Origin: Ruminiclostridium cellobioparum subsp. termitidis CT1112
Lineage (GTDB): Bacteria; Bacillota; Clostridia; Acetivibrionales; DSM-1351
Length of the DNA: 64,000 nt
Assembly (NCBI RefSeq): GCF_000350485.1
Contig: NZ_AORV01000033.1
Span: forward strand, 62,001 to 126,000
Direction of reading: 5' to 3'
The position numbers and the translations under genes are program-made. A model generated the notes under the pieces. The model had not been told where the DNA came from. It worked only from the letters and a program-made list of their open reading frames with translations, and did no database searches. This document shows, piece after piece, positions 29,545 to 38,788 of the stretch; the first letter of the stretch is position 1; each line of letters starts with the position of its first letter.

Positions 29545-30591
29545 CTATGCTACAGGTGGGTATTTATCAATTTCTTCAATCAACTGCCGCACAGCGTCAG
29601 GTTCCGTTGCCCAGCTTGTGCAAAACCTGACCGCGCTGGTATCGGCACTAACCTTTTCCCAAAATGAATATTCAAACTTTTCGTTTAATTTCGCAAGAAT
29701 TTCATCCGGTATTATGGGAAACTGCTGATTTGTGGTGGATTCCACCAAAAAGCCGTAGCCGTTTCTTTTGAAGGCAGCTTTTATAAGCAGAGCCATTTTA
29801 TTGGCATGGCTTGCCATCTCAAAGTACAAATCCTTCTCAAACAGAGCGGCAAACTGCACTCCAAGCAATCTTCCCTTGGCAAGCATCCCGCCCTTCTGCT
29901 TTATAATATATCTGAAATCCCTCTTGATTTTGTCGCTGCACAAAACCACCGCCTCTCCAAAGAGTGCACCTATTTTGGTTCCGCCTATATAAAAAGCGTC
30001 GCACAACCGGGCCAATGCAGGCAGATCCAGATCATTGTCCTCTGCGCAAAGGGCATAGCCCAAACGCGCTCCGTCCACATAGAGAAACAGATCATTCTTT
30101 CTGCAGACTTCACTTATATCGGTCAGCTCGGCTCTGCTGTATATGGTGCCAATTTCGGTGGGATTCGAAATATATACCAGCTTGGGCTGCACTATGTGCT
30201 CCCTGGTCTCGTCGTTGACATGGGCCTCATAACAATCCTGAACTGCCTGAGCGGTCAGCTTGCCGTCAACTGCCGGAAGTGCGAGCACCTTGTGTCCGTT
30301 GGCCTCTATAGCCCCTGTCTCATGGGTATTTATATGTCCTGTATGGGCCGAAACAACACCCTGATGCGGCCTCAGAGCCGCAGTTATCACCGTCAGGTTT
30401 GTCTGGGTACCTCCCACCAGGAAATGTACGTCTATATCGTCCCTGCCGCATTTGCTTTTGATCAGCTGTGCGGCTCGGGCACAATAGGGGTCGGCACCGT
30501 AGCCTGCAGTCTGCTCCATATTTGTTTCAACAAGCTTCTCCAGCACCTTCGGATGTGCACCTTCACTGTAGTCACAATTAAATCGCAGCAT
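29545..30591 (-). CDS. threonine aldolase / beta-eliminating lyase family, PLP enzyme
   Basis: A 348-residue fold-type I PLP enzyme. FLVGGTQTNLTVI marks the cofactor region, YVDGARLGYALC the conserved aspartate, and the Schiff-base lysine is in YIGGTKIGALFGEA. The low-specificity L-threonine aldolase is the closest characterised type, cleaving threonine to glycine and acetaldehyde. The ATG at 30591 follows GGAGGCTCGA and overlaps the upstream oxidoreductase gene by 14 bases. Confidence 0.88.
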   Translation of the reverse strand: MLRFNCDYSEGAHPKVLEKLVETNMEQTAGYGADPYCARAAQLIKSKCGRDDIDVHFLVGGTQTNLTVITAALRPHQGVVSAHTGHINTHETGAIEANGHKVLALPAVDGKLTAQAVQDCYEAHVNDETREHIVQPKLVYISNPTEIGTIYSRAELTDISEVCRKNDLFLYVDGARLGYALCAEDNDLDLPALARLCDAFYIGGTKIGALFGEAVVLCSDKIKRDFRYIIKQKGGMLAKGRLLGVQFAALFEKDLYFEMASHANKMALLIKAAFKRNGYGFLVESTTNQQFPIIPDEILAKLNEKFEYSFWEKVSADTSAVRFCTSWATEPDAVRQLIEEIDKYPPVA

Positions 30592-31561
30592 TCGAGCCTC
30601 CAAGTTCCCACTGGTTCATCAATTCATCAAATACTTCAGCACAGGCAATGGTATCTCTATGCGGTATTATTTCGCTCTCGATCTTATTGCTTATGAATAA
30701 ATCTCTGAAATGGTTTATCTGAAATATAAAGCCGTCATCAAAATCTTCTGCAAAGCTTTCCACCAGTTTATTCTCATTATCGTACAGTTCACACTTTCTT
30801 GAACCTAAAAAATCATATACTATGATATTCCCCTCTGTTCCGCATATCCTTGCATCCCTGTTGGCAGCCGCCGTGACACCACAGCTCAGTGAAGCAAGCG
30901 CACCGCTTTCAAAACTCATATTTATTACTGCAAAATCGTCGACGCCGGTTTTGCTGAAGGTTGCCATACCGCTGACCTTCGAAGGATTTTCACCAAGTAT
31001 TCCGGTGGTGAATTCAATTGGATAAACCCCGGCATCATACAGGCTGCCGCCTGCAAGCCTGGGATTGTAGAGCCGGCTTTCAGGATTAAAGGGCATATTG
31101 AAGCAAAAGGATGCACTGACCAGTTTAACTCCCCCTATTTTGCCCGATTTCACCCATTCCCTGGCTTTTCTGAAAGCGGGAATAAACCGGGTCCACATGG
31201 CCTCCATCAGAAGTACGTTCTTTTCTTTGGAAAGCCGTGACAGCTCTTCTGCATCTTTTTTATTAAGTACAAAAGGCTTTTCGCAAATAACAGCCTTTTT
31301 GTTATTAAGACATTCCTTTACTATTTCATAGTGAAAATTATGTGTCAATGCAACGTAAACAACGTCAACCTCTGCATCGGCAATAAGTTCACTGTAGCTG
31401 CCATAGGCTTTTTTTGAACCGAATTTTTCCGCGAAAGCCTTTGACCTTGACATGTCACGGGATGCTACAGCTGCCAGTTCAACTCCTCCGGCAGTATTGA
31501 GCACCTTTGCAAACCTGGCAGCTATGCCGCCTAAACCAACTATTCCAAATCTAATCTTCAT
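30578..31561 (-). CDS. Gfo/Idh/MocA family oxidoreductase
   Basis: A 327-residue NAD(P)-dependent dehydrogenase. The N-terminal Rossmann motif is GIVGLGGIAARFAKVL, EKPF at about residue 95 is the family landmark, and the C-terminal alpha/beta domain follows. Substrates in this family are sugars, inositols or diols; none can be assigned. It is translationally coupled to the PLP enzyme gene. Confidence 0.88.
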   Translation of the reverse strand: MKIRFGIVGLGGIAARFAKVLNTAGGVELAAVASRDMSRSKAFAEKFGSKKAYGSYSELIADAEVDVVYVALTHNFHYEIVKECLNNKKAVICEKPFVLNKKDAEELSRLSKEKNVLLMEAMWTRFIPAFRKAREWVKSGKIGGVKLVSASFCFNMPFNPESRLYNPRLAGGSLYDAGVYPIEFTTGILGENPSKVSGMATFSKTGVDDFAVINMSFESGALASLSCGVTAAANRDARICGTEGNIIVYDFLGSRKCELYDNENKLVESFAEDFDDGFIFQINHFRDLFISNKIESEIIPHRDTIACAEVFDELMNQWELGGSNAAI

Positions 31562-31579
31562 TATGTATTCCTCCTGTAA

Positions 31580-32110
31580 TTAAGAATTTATATATGCTAA
31601 AAGCTCTTCTGTGCTCTTTTTCCCTGTGAAGTCAACAGGCCTGTCATATGCTGCCAGCATGCCGATTTCATCGGGCTCAAGCTTTGTTTTCTTTTTTTTG
31701 GCCCTTATCTTCAATTTCAGCATATTCATAAGTAACTTATCGGCAAAATTTAATTTTGAGTAATCAAAACCTCCCCTTAAATAAAAAAATCCTATTTGTT
31801 TCTGCTGTTCCGCGGTAAAATTCATATTCCTTACTTTATCAATGTCTTCCTTTCTCGGGGGAGCTGCGCCTGTGGCAAAGACAGCGATCCTTTTACCTTT
31901 GAGCCGTTCCAGATTGCCGGTAATCAGTTTTACACCGTTTATTCCGACGGCATACAAGCCTCCGCCATAGACAATTTTGTCGTATGCCTCAAGCATATGG
32001 ACAGTAACCCCCGAAGCTTCAAAAATATCTGCTTTCAATTCCTCTGCAATCCATTCTGCATATTGTTTTGCAAAACCGGTTTTTGACCTGTAGACTACAA
32101 TAGTCTTCAT
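31580..32110 (-). CDS. flavodoxin-domain protein (HemG-like)
   Basis: A 176-residue protein with a flavodoxin-type start, VVYRSKTGFAKQYAEWI, whose Ser/Thr loop binds FMN phosphate, then IVYGGGLYAVGING. It resembles the flavodoxin_5 group that includes menaquinone-dependent protoporphyrinogen oxidase HemG. No haem genes are nearby, so a general electron-transfer or reductase role is safer. It lies 18 bases upstream of the oxidoreductase gene. Confidence 0.8.
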   Translation of the reverse strand: MKTIVVYRSKTGFAKQYAEWIAEELKADIFEASGVTVHMLEAYDKIVYGGGLYAVGINGVKLITGNLERLKGKRIAVFATGAAPPRKEDIDKVRNMNFTAEQQKQIGFFYLRGGFDYSKLNFADKLLMNMLKLKIRAKKKKTKLEPDEIGMLAAYDRPVDFTGKKSTEELLAYINS

Positions 32111-32269
32111 TAAGTTTTCTCCTCAATCCTTATGGGTTAAGTTAATTTTAATATTAGTCCGTAACTTAATCTATTGTCATTTGTCATAATATTATTAGTT
32201 CTAATATACATTATAAATTTATTTCATAAGTATTGACAGACTTTTTGTTCAATATTTGCTTTTTTACCG

Positions 32270-33862
32270 CTATTTTTGTACCTCACAGCTTCCGCAAAGT
32301 TTTGTAAAAGAATCATTGATTTTAGCTTCTCTGTCATCGTTGGTCAACACAATCAAATAATCCCCCGCACAAAGTACGGTATCACCGTTAGGGATTATTT
32401 CCCGTTCTCCTCGCCGGACTGCTACCATAAGACAATGTGAAGGCAGTTTTATATCCCTGACCTGTTTACCGTCCACCATTGATCCCATGCAAACTGCAAA
32501 TTCAAGAATTAATTTATGCTTTTTATCACCTACAGCCGCATCATTATTGCCCTGCTTTTGCAATATTCTTTCCAGCAGGGATTCATAAATAGGCTTCGAT
32601 CCCAGCAAATCAGCGACAATATATGCTGTTACAGATACTATCGCCAGGGATAACAGGTGATTAAAGGACCCTGTCATTTCAGTTATTAATATGATACCCG
32701 TTATAGGTGCTCTGACAACAGCTGTAAAATACCCGGCCATGGCCAGTACTATAAAACTGTTTATATAATTGCTGTCCATATTGAACAGGTTTACCACCGC
32801 TAAACCATAAATACCCCCAATCAAAGCCCCGATGGAAAGCAGCGGCAGAAATATTCCTCCCGGAGCACCCGAGCCATAGCTTATCATTGTAAACAAAAAC
32901 TTAACCAGTAAAAGTACAAACAAAAAGGCCAGAGGGAATTCGTCCCCCGTCAGCAGCCCGACTATCAGATCATGCCCTCCGCCAAGAACCTGGGGCAATA
33001 TAAAGCCCAAAACAACAGAAATCATTAAAGGTATTATAACCCATAATTCTTTTGGTATGATCTTAAGCTTTGAATATAAAAGCTGAGTCTTTAAAATGGA
33101 CTTGTTGAATAAAACTCCAAGTACTCCTATTAAAGCTCCAAGCACGACTATATATAAATAGGACTTAAGCGGCAGCACCGACAAGCTCTTGAGATTGAAA
33201 ACCGGCTTTAATCCGAAAAAACCGCTGGAAATATAGTCGGCCGACAGGGCTGCGGCAAGTGAGGACAACAAAACCAGGGGAGAAAAATTTTTGTGGACCT
33301 CCTCCAGCGCAAACATAACACCTGCCAAAGGGGCATTGAAGGCTGCCGCAAGGCCTGCACTTGCACCACTGGTTATGAGATACTTTTCCTCCAGCTTCAC
33401 CCTTTTAAGCATTTTGCTGAACCCCTGTCCTGCTGCCGCTCCCAGCTGGACCGAAGGACCCTCCCGCCCAAGTGACAGGCCTGAACCTATAGCTAAAATA
33501 CCTCCAAAAAATTTCACAACAATCACTTTCCACCAGTTCATTTTAAGTTTTCTCAGCAGCATTCCTTCCACCTGCGGAATACCGCTGCCGCCCGCCATTG
33601 GCTCATACTTTGTGAGTTTGCCTAAAATAACACCTATGATTAGTAAAACTCCAAGCCAAACCGGTATGAATTGCGGTCTTGCAGATAAAGTACCATATAT
33701 CCCCTGCAATAATACCATGGCTCTTTCAAGAGCAAACCGGTATAATACTACTAAGAGTCCGGCTAAAATTCCAACTGCTATCCCTTCGAAAACAAGTTTC
33801 AATCTGAAACTATGCCAGTGAAAAAGGGTGTTGTATGTATTATGTCTGTTAGTTGTTTCCAT
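32270..33862 (-). CDS. ClC-type chloride channel/antiporter with TrkA-C domain
   Basis: A 530-residue membrane protein. The chloride-selectivity motifs are GSGIPQVEG, GREGPSVQLG with the gating glutamate, and GSGAPGGIFLP. About ten to twelve helices run to residue 430, followed by a C-terminal RCK_C/TrkA-C domain (about 445-520) that usually senses a ligand. Likely a proton-coupled chloride or fluoride-type exchanger of ClC family; ion specificity is not decided here. Confidence 0.92.
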   Translation of the reverse strand: METTNRHNTYNTLFHWHSFRLKLVFEGIAVGILAGLLVVLYRFALERAMVLLQGIYGTLSARPQFIPVWLGVLLIIGVILGKLTKYEPMAGGSGIPQVEGMLLRKLKMNWWKVIVVKFFGGILAIGSGLSLGREGPSVQLGAAAGQGFSKMLKRVKLEEKYLITSGASAGLAAAFNAPLAGVMFALEEVHKNFSPLVLLSSLAAALSADYISSGFFGLKPVFNLKSLSVLPLKSYLYIVVLGALIGVLGVLFNKSILKTQLLYSKLKIIPKELWVIIPLMISVVLGFILPQVLGGGHDLIVGLLTGDEFPLAFLFVLLLVKFLFTMISYGSGAPGGIFLPLLSIGALIGGIYGLAVVNLFNMDSNYINSFIVLAMAGYFTAVVRAPITGIILITEMTGSFNHLLSLAIVSVTAYIVADLLGSKPIYESLLERILQKQGNNDAAVGDKKHKLILEFAVCMGSMVDGKQVRDIKLPSHCLMVAVRRGEREIIPNGDTVLCAGDYLIVLTNDDREAKINDSFTKLCGSCEVQK

Positions 33863-33906
33863 AAAGCTTGATTTGCCTCCATTAATGTTTTTCCGATTTT
33901 ACAAAT

Positions 33907-34491
33907 TTAAATAAGCTCATATCTATGCAGGATATCCTTTACGAGAATTTCTGTATTTCCAATATCGAGACCTAAAATTATCTGTATCATGAAACCATCA
34001 AGTAAAGCCACAAAATTTCTGGCTTTAAGCTCCGGATTCGATGCTCCTGCTTCTTTAAATAAAAGTTCCAGATCAATGTAAAGTTCGTTATAAACAGTTG
34101 AAATGTCAATTGAAAGAATACGCTGCATCCCGGTATTGGAAAGAATCTGGAGTATCAACATACAACCCTCTTTTTTTGCATTGTAAACTTTAATCATTTC
34201 AAATATTATGGCTTTTAATTTTTCCAGAGGGGTTAAGGCCGCAGAGTGAATCACTTTTGAGGTTGCAAGCTTGATTTCCCGGAACTCTTTCATAAAAGCA
34301 TTTATAAACAGATTTTCTTTTGTTTGAAAATACCAGAATATAATGCCCTGGCTTATTCCCAGTTCTTTTGCTATATCAGAAACTTTTACGCCATTATAGC
34401 CTTTTTCGGAAAATTTCTTTATTGCAGTCCGTAATATATCCTCTTTCCTGGACTGAGTCAGAATCTCGTTCTTTTCTTTATTCCGTGGCAT
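33907..34491 (-). CDS. TetR family transcriptional regulator
   Basis: A 194-residue repressor-type protein. The N-terminal helix-turn-helix contains AIKKFSEKGYNGVKVSDIAKELGISQGIIFWYF, here described by position (about residues 22-55), and the C-terminal helical domain binds an unknown ligand. It is 45 bases upstream of the ClC gene on the same strand and may control it. Confidence 0.9.
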   Translation of the reverse strand: MPRNKEKNEILTQSRKEDILRTAIKKFSEKGYNGVKVSDIAKELGISQGIIFWYFQTKENLFINAFMKEFREIKLATSKVIHSAALTPLEKLKAIIFEMIKVYNAKKEGCMLILQILSNTGMQRILSIDISTVYNELYIDLELLFKEAGASNPELKARNFVALLDGFMIQIILGLDIGNTEILVKDILHRYELI

Positions 34492-34741
34492 TTTAGAGCC
34501 TTCTTCCTTTTGTTTTATATATTGACTGACAACTCAATCAATTATACTGCAAAAATTAAATTTACTCAATAATTAAATGTAAGCTGTAAATTTTAATATA
34601 CAATAATCAGGATTAGTAACACCTTTGGGATAAAATATTTTATTACCGGTTTTCCACAAAACCTTTTTGATTACCATGCCCTCTTTTTTTCCAGGCGGTA
34701 ACATTGCTTTGGAGTTTGGGTACCCAGCTTCATCAATTGAA

Positions 34742-35230
34742 CTAAATTAAACTCAAATCACTATTGCCGGACACTCTTACCACCTTACTTTTGTACTGCC
34801 GCAGCATGCCCTCGAATTTCTGCCGCCCCGCCTCAAATTCTCCTGTCCACCTGTACATTAGTTTAAGCATTTTCATATTCGATTTGTAATGACATTTTTC
34901 AATCCCAAGCTGTTGTTTTACAAAACGTTTTAATATGCGGAATTTCCTTTTCCATAACGGCGGATCAAGAAATATTATTGTATCCGCCATATCCAGCAGG
35001 CAGTGGCAGGACTGCCGGTAGGTTCCTTCCACGATCCATTGTCCGGCCTTATCTATTTCATGTATCAGTTCAACCTGCTGTTCAGGAGTGCGTTTGTGCC
35101 TTCCGCCGGGATGGTCATTGTAAATAATGCAATCCAGCTCATACCACGGTATACCGAGTTTTTGAGAGAGCTTTCGGGCGAGGGTCGTCTTACCGCTGGC
35201 AACAATCCCAATGATATATATTTTTTTCAT
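34742..35230 (-). CDS. P-loop kinase-like protein (DNA topology modulation FlaR-like)
   Basis: A 162-residue nucleotide-binding protein. The Walker A loop is GIVASGKTTLARKL, and the shikimate/adenylate-kinase-like layout (WYELDCIIY, WIVEGTYRQ, TIIFLDPP) matches small proteins annotated FlaR or topology modulation. The true substrate is unknown. The ATG at 35230 is preferred over an upstream GTG because AAGGTG precedes it. Confidence 0.8.
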   Translation of the reverse strand: MKKIYIIGIVASGKTTLARKLSQKLGIPWYELDCIIYNDHPGGRHKRTPEQQVELIHEIDKAGQWIVEGTYRQSCHCLLDMADTIIFLDPPLWKRKFRILKRFVKQQLGIEKCHYKSNMKMLKLMYRWTGEFEAGRQKFEGMLRQYKSKVVRVSGNSDLSLI

Positions 35231-35242
35231 TTTCACACCTTG

Positions 35243-35887
35243 TTATATTTCTTTTAAAATTATATCGATAACTTCTCTTCCAAGAACAGTATTATGTCCC
35301 GAAACACAGGTGTCAAAATCCATCTCCTTATATTTCAAAAGAGTATTAATGAATACTTCCTTCCCTGTCTCAACCGACGGAACAATTTCCTCCATGGTAT
35401 CACCTATGTTGTCACCGGTATTAATTACTCCTTCTTCCTCGTCAAGTACGCTTATGCAGTCAACCGTATGCCCCGGTGTATAAAAAATTTTGATTTTGTC
35501 GTCAGGGAAATATAAAGTATCTTCAAAGGTCAGGTTCGGAAGACACTTTTGAACATCCCCTCTAACAAATTGTTTTCGCTTTTCCAGCATTTCATCCCAC
35601 TTTTCCGAAATGATTTTTCTGCATAGCTGATGAGATATGATTGTACAGTTTTCAAGCAAACCGTTTCCCCAGATATGATCCCAATGATAATGGGTATTAA
35701 CTGCAATAACCGGATTGCGATTGTTTCCCAGATATTCTATAACAGGAGAAATACTCAGGGAACCCAATCCTGTATCAATGATGTAGTTGTATTTATTTCC
35801 CATAATCAAGTGAAGATTTAAATCCCAGTCTGCAACATTATATTTGAATACGATATTTCTTTTTTTTACTTTTATAATCTCCATCAT
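35243..35887 (-). CDS. MBL-fold metallo-hydrolase
   Basis: A 214-residue metallo-beta-lactamase-fold protein with the metal motif THYHWDH, a later GHT in YTPGHTVDCISV and a C-terminal SGHNTVLG histidine. A dinuclear zinc hydrolase of glyoxalase II or lactonase type is likely; substrate unknown. It lies 12 bases upstream of the P-loop gene. Confidence 0.88.
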   Translation of the reverse strand: MMEIIKVKKRNIVFKYNVADWDLNLHLIMGNKYNYIIDTGLGSLSISPVIEYLGNNRNPVIAVNTHYHWDHIWGNGLLENCTIISHQLCRKIISEKWDEMLEKRKQFVRGDVQKCLPNLTFEDTLYFPDDKIKIFYTPGHTVDCISVLDEEEGVINTGDNIGDTMEEIVPSVETGKEVFINTLLKYKEMDFDTCVSGHNTVLGREVIDIILKEI

Positions 35888-36077
35888 ACACCTCTCTCAA
35901 TATCATAGTTATTTAGTATTCATTCAGTATTCATACCCATTTTCCCCTGCATGGTCCGGTCCTTTCTTCCATATTACCCCATATACTGCTGCATATCAAT
36001 GATTTCTGTGATGATTTTTGTGCCGTTTTCCACATCCATTATTTCCACATAAGCTATATAATTTCTAATTTTTTCAT

Positions 36078-36106
36078 TTGTAAAAATCATATTGCCGGCA
36101 TATAAT
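36078..36106 (+). promoter_or_regulatory. promoter of dinB
   Basis: TTGTAA (36078-36083), 17-base spacer, TATAAT (36101-36106). The LexA operator starts six bases after the -10 box, over the expected transcription start. Confidence 0.8.
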
Positions 36107-36111
36107 ATAAC

Positions 36112-36125
36112 CGAACACACGTTCG
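36112..36125 (+). promoter_or_regulatory. LexA (SOS) operator
   Basis: CGAACACACGTTCG matches the Gram-positive SOS box CGAACN4GTTCG as a perfect palindrome of half-sites. It should repress dinB and the two genes behind it until DNA damage. Confidence 0.92.
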
Positions 36126-36147
36126 ATCATATTATTTAGGTGGCCTT

Positions 36148-37389
36148 ATGGAAAGAGTAATTTTGCATTCAGATTTAAACAACTTCTATGCCAGTGTTGA
36201 ATGCCTGCATCAACCTGAGCTGCAAGGCAAACCTGTCGCTGTGGGAGGCAGTGTTGAACGCCGGCACGGAATCATTCTGGCCAGGAACACCATAGCCAAA
36301 AACTTCGGCATCAAAACCGGCGAGGCCATCTGGCAGGCCAGGCAGAGATGCCCCGGCTTAATTGTCACCCCTCCCGATTATGGCAAATACATCAGATTTT
36401 CAAAACTTGCCAGAGAGATATACCGGGACTATACCGACAAAATAGAGGCCTTCGGCATTGATGAAAACTGGCTGGATGTCACTGATTCAACCCGCCTTTT
36501 CGGAGACGGCGAACATATCGCCCATGAAATACGCAGGCGTATGCGTGCCGAAACCGGTATCACAGTGTCGGTAGGTGTCTCCTGGAACAAGATATTCGCA
36601 AAGCTGGGAAGCGACTTAAAGAAGCCCGATGATGTTTCAGTCATCAGTCCTGATAACTATAAGCAAAGGGTTTGGCCTCTCCCCGCAAAAGAACTTTTAT
36701 ACGTGGGTCCCTCTACCAGGCGAAAGCTTGCAAAAATCGGACTCTACACCATAGGTGATATCGCAGCGGTTTCGCCTGCTGTTTTGACCGGTCTGCTGGG
36801 TAAATGGGGCGAATATCTCTGGAGTTTTGCCAATGGCCTCGACACAACCCCTGTGTCAATTCTGGGGACAGAGAGCATGATCAAAGGTATCGGCAACAGT
36901 ATGACCACTCCCCGTGATCTGGAAAACAATGAAGATGTCAAAATGCTGTTTTACGTACTCTCCGAAAGTGTTGCCGAAAGACTCCGCAGTCACTGCTTTA
37001 AAGGCAGTACAGTACAGATACACGTGCGTGACAGGGACCTGGTGACCATAGACAGGCAGGCCCCGTTGAACACTCATACCTTTGTCAGCAGTGAGATAGC
37101 AGAAAAAGCTTTTGAAATATTCCTGAAAAACTGGACCTGGGATAAACCCATACGTTCCATAGGTGTAAGAGTTACCGATCTTGTAATACCGGATGGCTGC
37201 ACCCAGTTAAGTTTATTTGATGCTGACAACAGAAGGCTGAAAAAAGAGCTGCTGGAAAAATGCATTGATGATATAAGAAGCCGTTACGGACATTACTCAA
37301 CTCAAAGAGCCCTGATGTTAAAGGATACAGAGCTTAATGCCAACCCCATAGAAGAAAATGTTATTTTTCCTGTATCCTATTTCAGATAG
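36148..37389 (+). CDS. dinB: DNA polymerase IV (Y-family)
   Basis: A 413-residue translesion polymerase. Catalytic acids lie in LHSDLNNFYASVECL and in FGIDENWLDVT. The thumb, little-finger region and the beta-clamp peptide QLSLF near residue 350 are present. Behind a LexA operator and a good promoter, it is clearly SOS-induced. Two small genes follow immediately in the same direction. Confidence 0.97.
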   Translation: MERVILHSDLNNFYASVECLHQPELQGKPVAVGGSVERRHGIILARNTIAKNFGIKTGEAIWQARQRCPGLIVTPPDYGKYIRFSKLAREIYRDYTDKIEAFGIDENWLDVTDSTRLFGDGEHIAHEIRRRMRAETGITVSVGVSWNKIFAKLGSDLKKPDDVSVISPDNYKQRVWPLPAKELLYVGPSTRRKLAKIGLYTIGDIAAVSPAVLTGLLGKWGEYLWSFANGLDTTPVSILGTESMIKGIGNSMTTPRDLENNEDVKMLFYVLSESVAERLRSHCFKGSTVQIHVRDRDLVTIDRQAPLNTHTFVSSEIAEKAFEIFLKNWTWDKPIRSIGVRVTDLVIPDGCTQLSLFDADNRRLKKELLEKCIDDIRSRYGHYSTQRALMLKDTELNANPIEENVIFPVSYFR

Positions 37390-37404
37390 AAAAGAGGAGG
37401 TCTC

Positions 37405-37638
37405 ATGCGTAAGGTTTATGTGGATGTTATGTCAACTTTTACAACGGATGGAGAGCTTCTTCTCCTGTTCTTTTTGTGGGAGGATGGAACACGCTATGAT
37501 ATAGACAAGGTGTTGGATTTTCAGAAAGCCGCCAGTCTGAAAGTGGGCGGTCAGGGAATAAGATTCAGATGCAGAGTAATGAACAAAGAGGTATATATTT
37601 TTCTTGAGGAAGACAAATGGTTCATGGAGGGCAAATGA
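37405..37638 (+). CDS. small protein behind dinB, copy 1 (77 aa)
   Basis: A 77-residue beta-rich protein. It begins VYVDVMSTFTTDGELLLLFF and contains WEDGTRYDIDKVLDFQKA, then FRCRVMNKEVYIFLEE. It is clearly related to the next gene (same order of WE-G--Y-I-KVL and a C-terminal FxEDxxW/F segment). GAGGAGG precedes the ATG and it starts 15 bases after dinB, so it belongs to the SOS transcript. I do not recognise the family; it differs from the YolD partner of Bacillus UvrX. Confidence 0.8.
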   Translation: MRKVYVDVMSTFTTDGELLLLFFLWEDGTRYDIDKVLDFQKAASLKVGGQGIRFRCRVMNKEVYIFLEEDKWFMEGK

Positions 37639-37910
37639 CTGTGCACAGGCGGGTATATCTTAATGTTACGGCTCTCAGACGCAGCAGCACCGGAGAATTG
37701 ATCCCCTATTCCATTGAATGGGAAGGCCGTATTTATAAAATAAACAAAGTTCTGGAGAGCAGGAATGGAAAAAGCCTTAAGCAAAAAGTAAATGCACAGA
37801 GGTTTAATTGTATATGTGAAGGAACAAAGCTCCAGCTGTTTTTTGAGGATGGAGGCTTTAGGAATCAAAGATTTTATATTGAGGTAGAAGATAATTGCAT
37901 CTGTGAATGA
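37635..37910 (+). CDS. small protein behind dinB, copy 2 (91 aa)
   Basis: A 91-residue paralogue of the preceding protein: VYLNVTALRRSSTGELIPYS, WEGRIYKINKVLESRNG and LFFEDGGFRNQRF. Its ATG overlaps the upstream TGA (ATGA) with GGAGG four bases before, so translation is coupled. The two may form a heterodimer, perhaps modulating polymerase IV; that is inference from position. Confidence 0.8.
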   Translation: MTVHRRVYLNVTALRRSSTGELIPYSIEWEGRIYKINKVLESRNGKSLKQKVNAQRFNCICEGTKLQLFFEDGGFRNQRFYIEVEDNCICE

Positions 37911-38037
37911 TCTCTCAATATAATACCTGAGCATAACACCTGATTGGTGCATTACATTATCAATATTCTTTATGTAACCGTATATTAAACATTTCCATAT
38001 TATGTATTAAAAGCTTACGTATAAGGAGTAGATTTTA

Positions 38038-38610
38038 ATGTCGGATCAATATGACGAATATGATGGATATGACAGATATGAGGGGTATGAGGATTATGAT
38101 TATTATGAGGATGACTTCAGACCTGACGGAACACCGGGGCCCATGATGCCTCCCCAGGGTCAGCCTCCTTTCGGACCCTCCCAGGGTCAACCGCCCTTTG
38201 GACCTCCCCAGGGTCAGCCACCTTTTGGCCCTCCCCAGGGTCAGCCTCCCTTTGGCCCTCCCCAGGGTCAGCCTCCCTTTGGCCCTCCTCAGGGTCAACC
38301 ACCCTTTGGCCCTCCTCAGGGGCAGCCCGGTTTATTGCCATATTCACCTGGACCGCATAATTTCGGACAATTTGCACCAAATATGCGTCCACCGAGCTTT
38401 ATTCCCCGGAGACCCGGTTTTTTACCCGGCCCGGTAAGACAATGCCGGAACAGATTTGCATATATATGGCTGAATAACGGGAGAAACTTCTGGGCCTGGA
38501 TTTCAAGCGTCACTCCCCGTGTAGTTTACGGCTACAGATGGGATGGCCGCAGATGGGTTTACTTTGAAGTTTTTACTTTCAATATCGTCACCTTTGTATG
38601 CATCAGATAA
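38038..38610 (+). CDS. Gly-Gln-Pro repeat protein, possibly spore surface
   Basis: A 190-residue protein with three parts. Residues 1-34 are very rich in Tyr, Asp and Glu, residues 41-94 are six copies of a nine-residue unit GQPPFGPPQ, and the last 60 residues are basic and aromatic (YIWLNNGRNFWAWIS, RWDGRRWVYFEVF). No signal peptide. Low-complexity repeats of this sort occur in exosporium and coat proteins of Clostridia, but sporulation timing cannot be shown here. GGAG lies nine bases before the ATG. Confidence 0.75.
   Translation: MSDQYDEYDGYDRYEGYEDYDYYEDDFRPDGTPGPMMPPQGQPPFGPSQGQPPFGPPQGQPPFGPPQGQPPFGPPQGQPPFGPPQGQPPFGPPQGQPGLLPYSPGPHNFGQFAPNMRPPSFIPRRPGFLPGPVRQCRNRFAYIWLNNGRNFWAWISSVTPRVVYGYRWDGRRWVYFEVFTFNIVTFVCIR
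38158..38319 (+). repeat. six tandem 27-bp repeats inside the coding region
   Basis: Units begin GGTCA-CC-CC-TT-GG and end CCCAG or CTCAG. Units 3 to 5 are nearly identical, so copy number probably varies between strains by slippage. Confidence 0.9.
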
Positions 38611-38627
38611 GCTTAGGAGGCATGGTG

Positions 38628-38654
38628 AAGGAAGGGATTTTACAACCCTTCCTT
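38628..38654 (+). terminator. hairpin after the repeat-protein gene
   Basis: AAGGAAGGG and CCCTTCCTT pair perfectly around a nine-base loop. Only ACATAAAT follows, so termination strength is uncertain. Confidence 0.55.
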
Positions 38655-38788
38655 ACATAAATATCTCAAATATTATATAATAGACTATATACATTAAACT
38701 ATATTAAAAACTATATTAACGCTACATTAAAGAAAGCAAACGTCTTAAAAATAACAAATGCCAAGTTTCTGTTTACAGGAGGATCAAA

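Noticed and set aside
29806-30696. Long plus-strand frame opposite the PLP enzyme
   Set aside because: It is a shadow of the threonine aldolase gene and lacks a ribosome-binding site or family motif.
38158-38319. CRISPR-like array
   Set aside because: The 27-bp units are contiguous without spacers and encode an in-frame peptide repeat. No cas genes are present.
38035-38392. Reverse-strand repeat proteins opposite the GQPPFGPPQ gene
   Set aside because: Open only because the 27-bp repeat has no stops in other frames. The plus-strand frame has the ribosome-binding site and the non-repeat ends.
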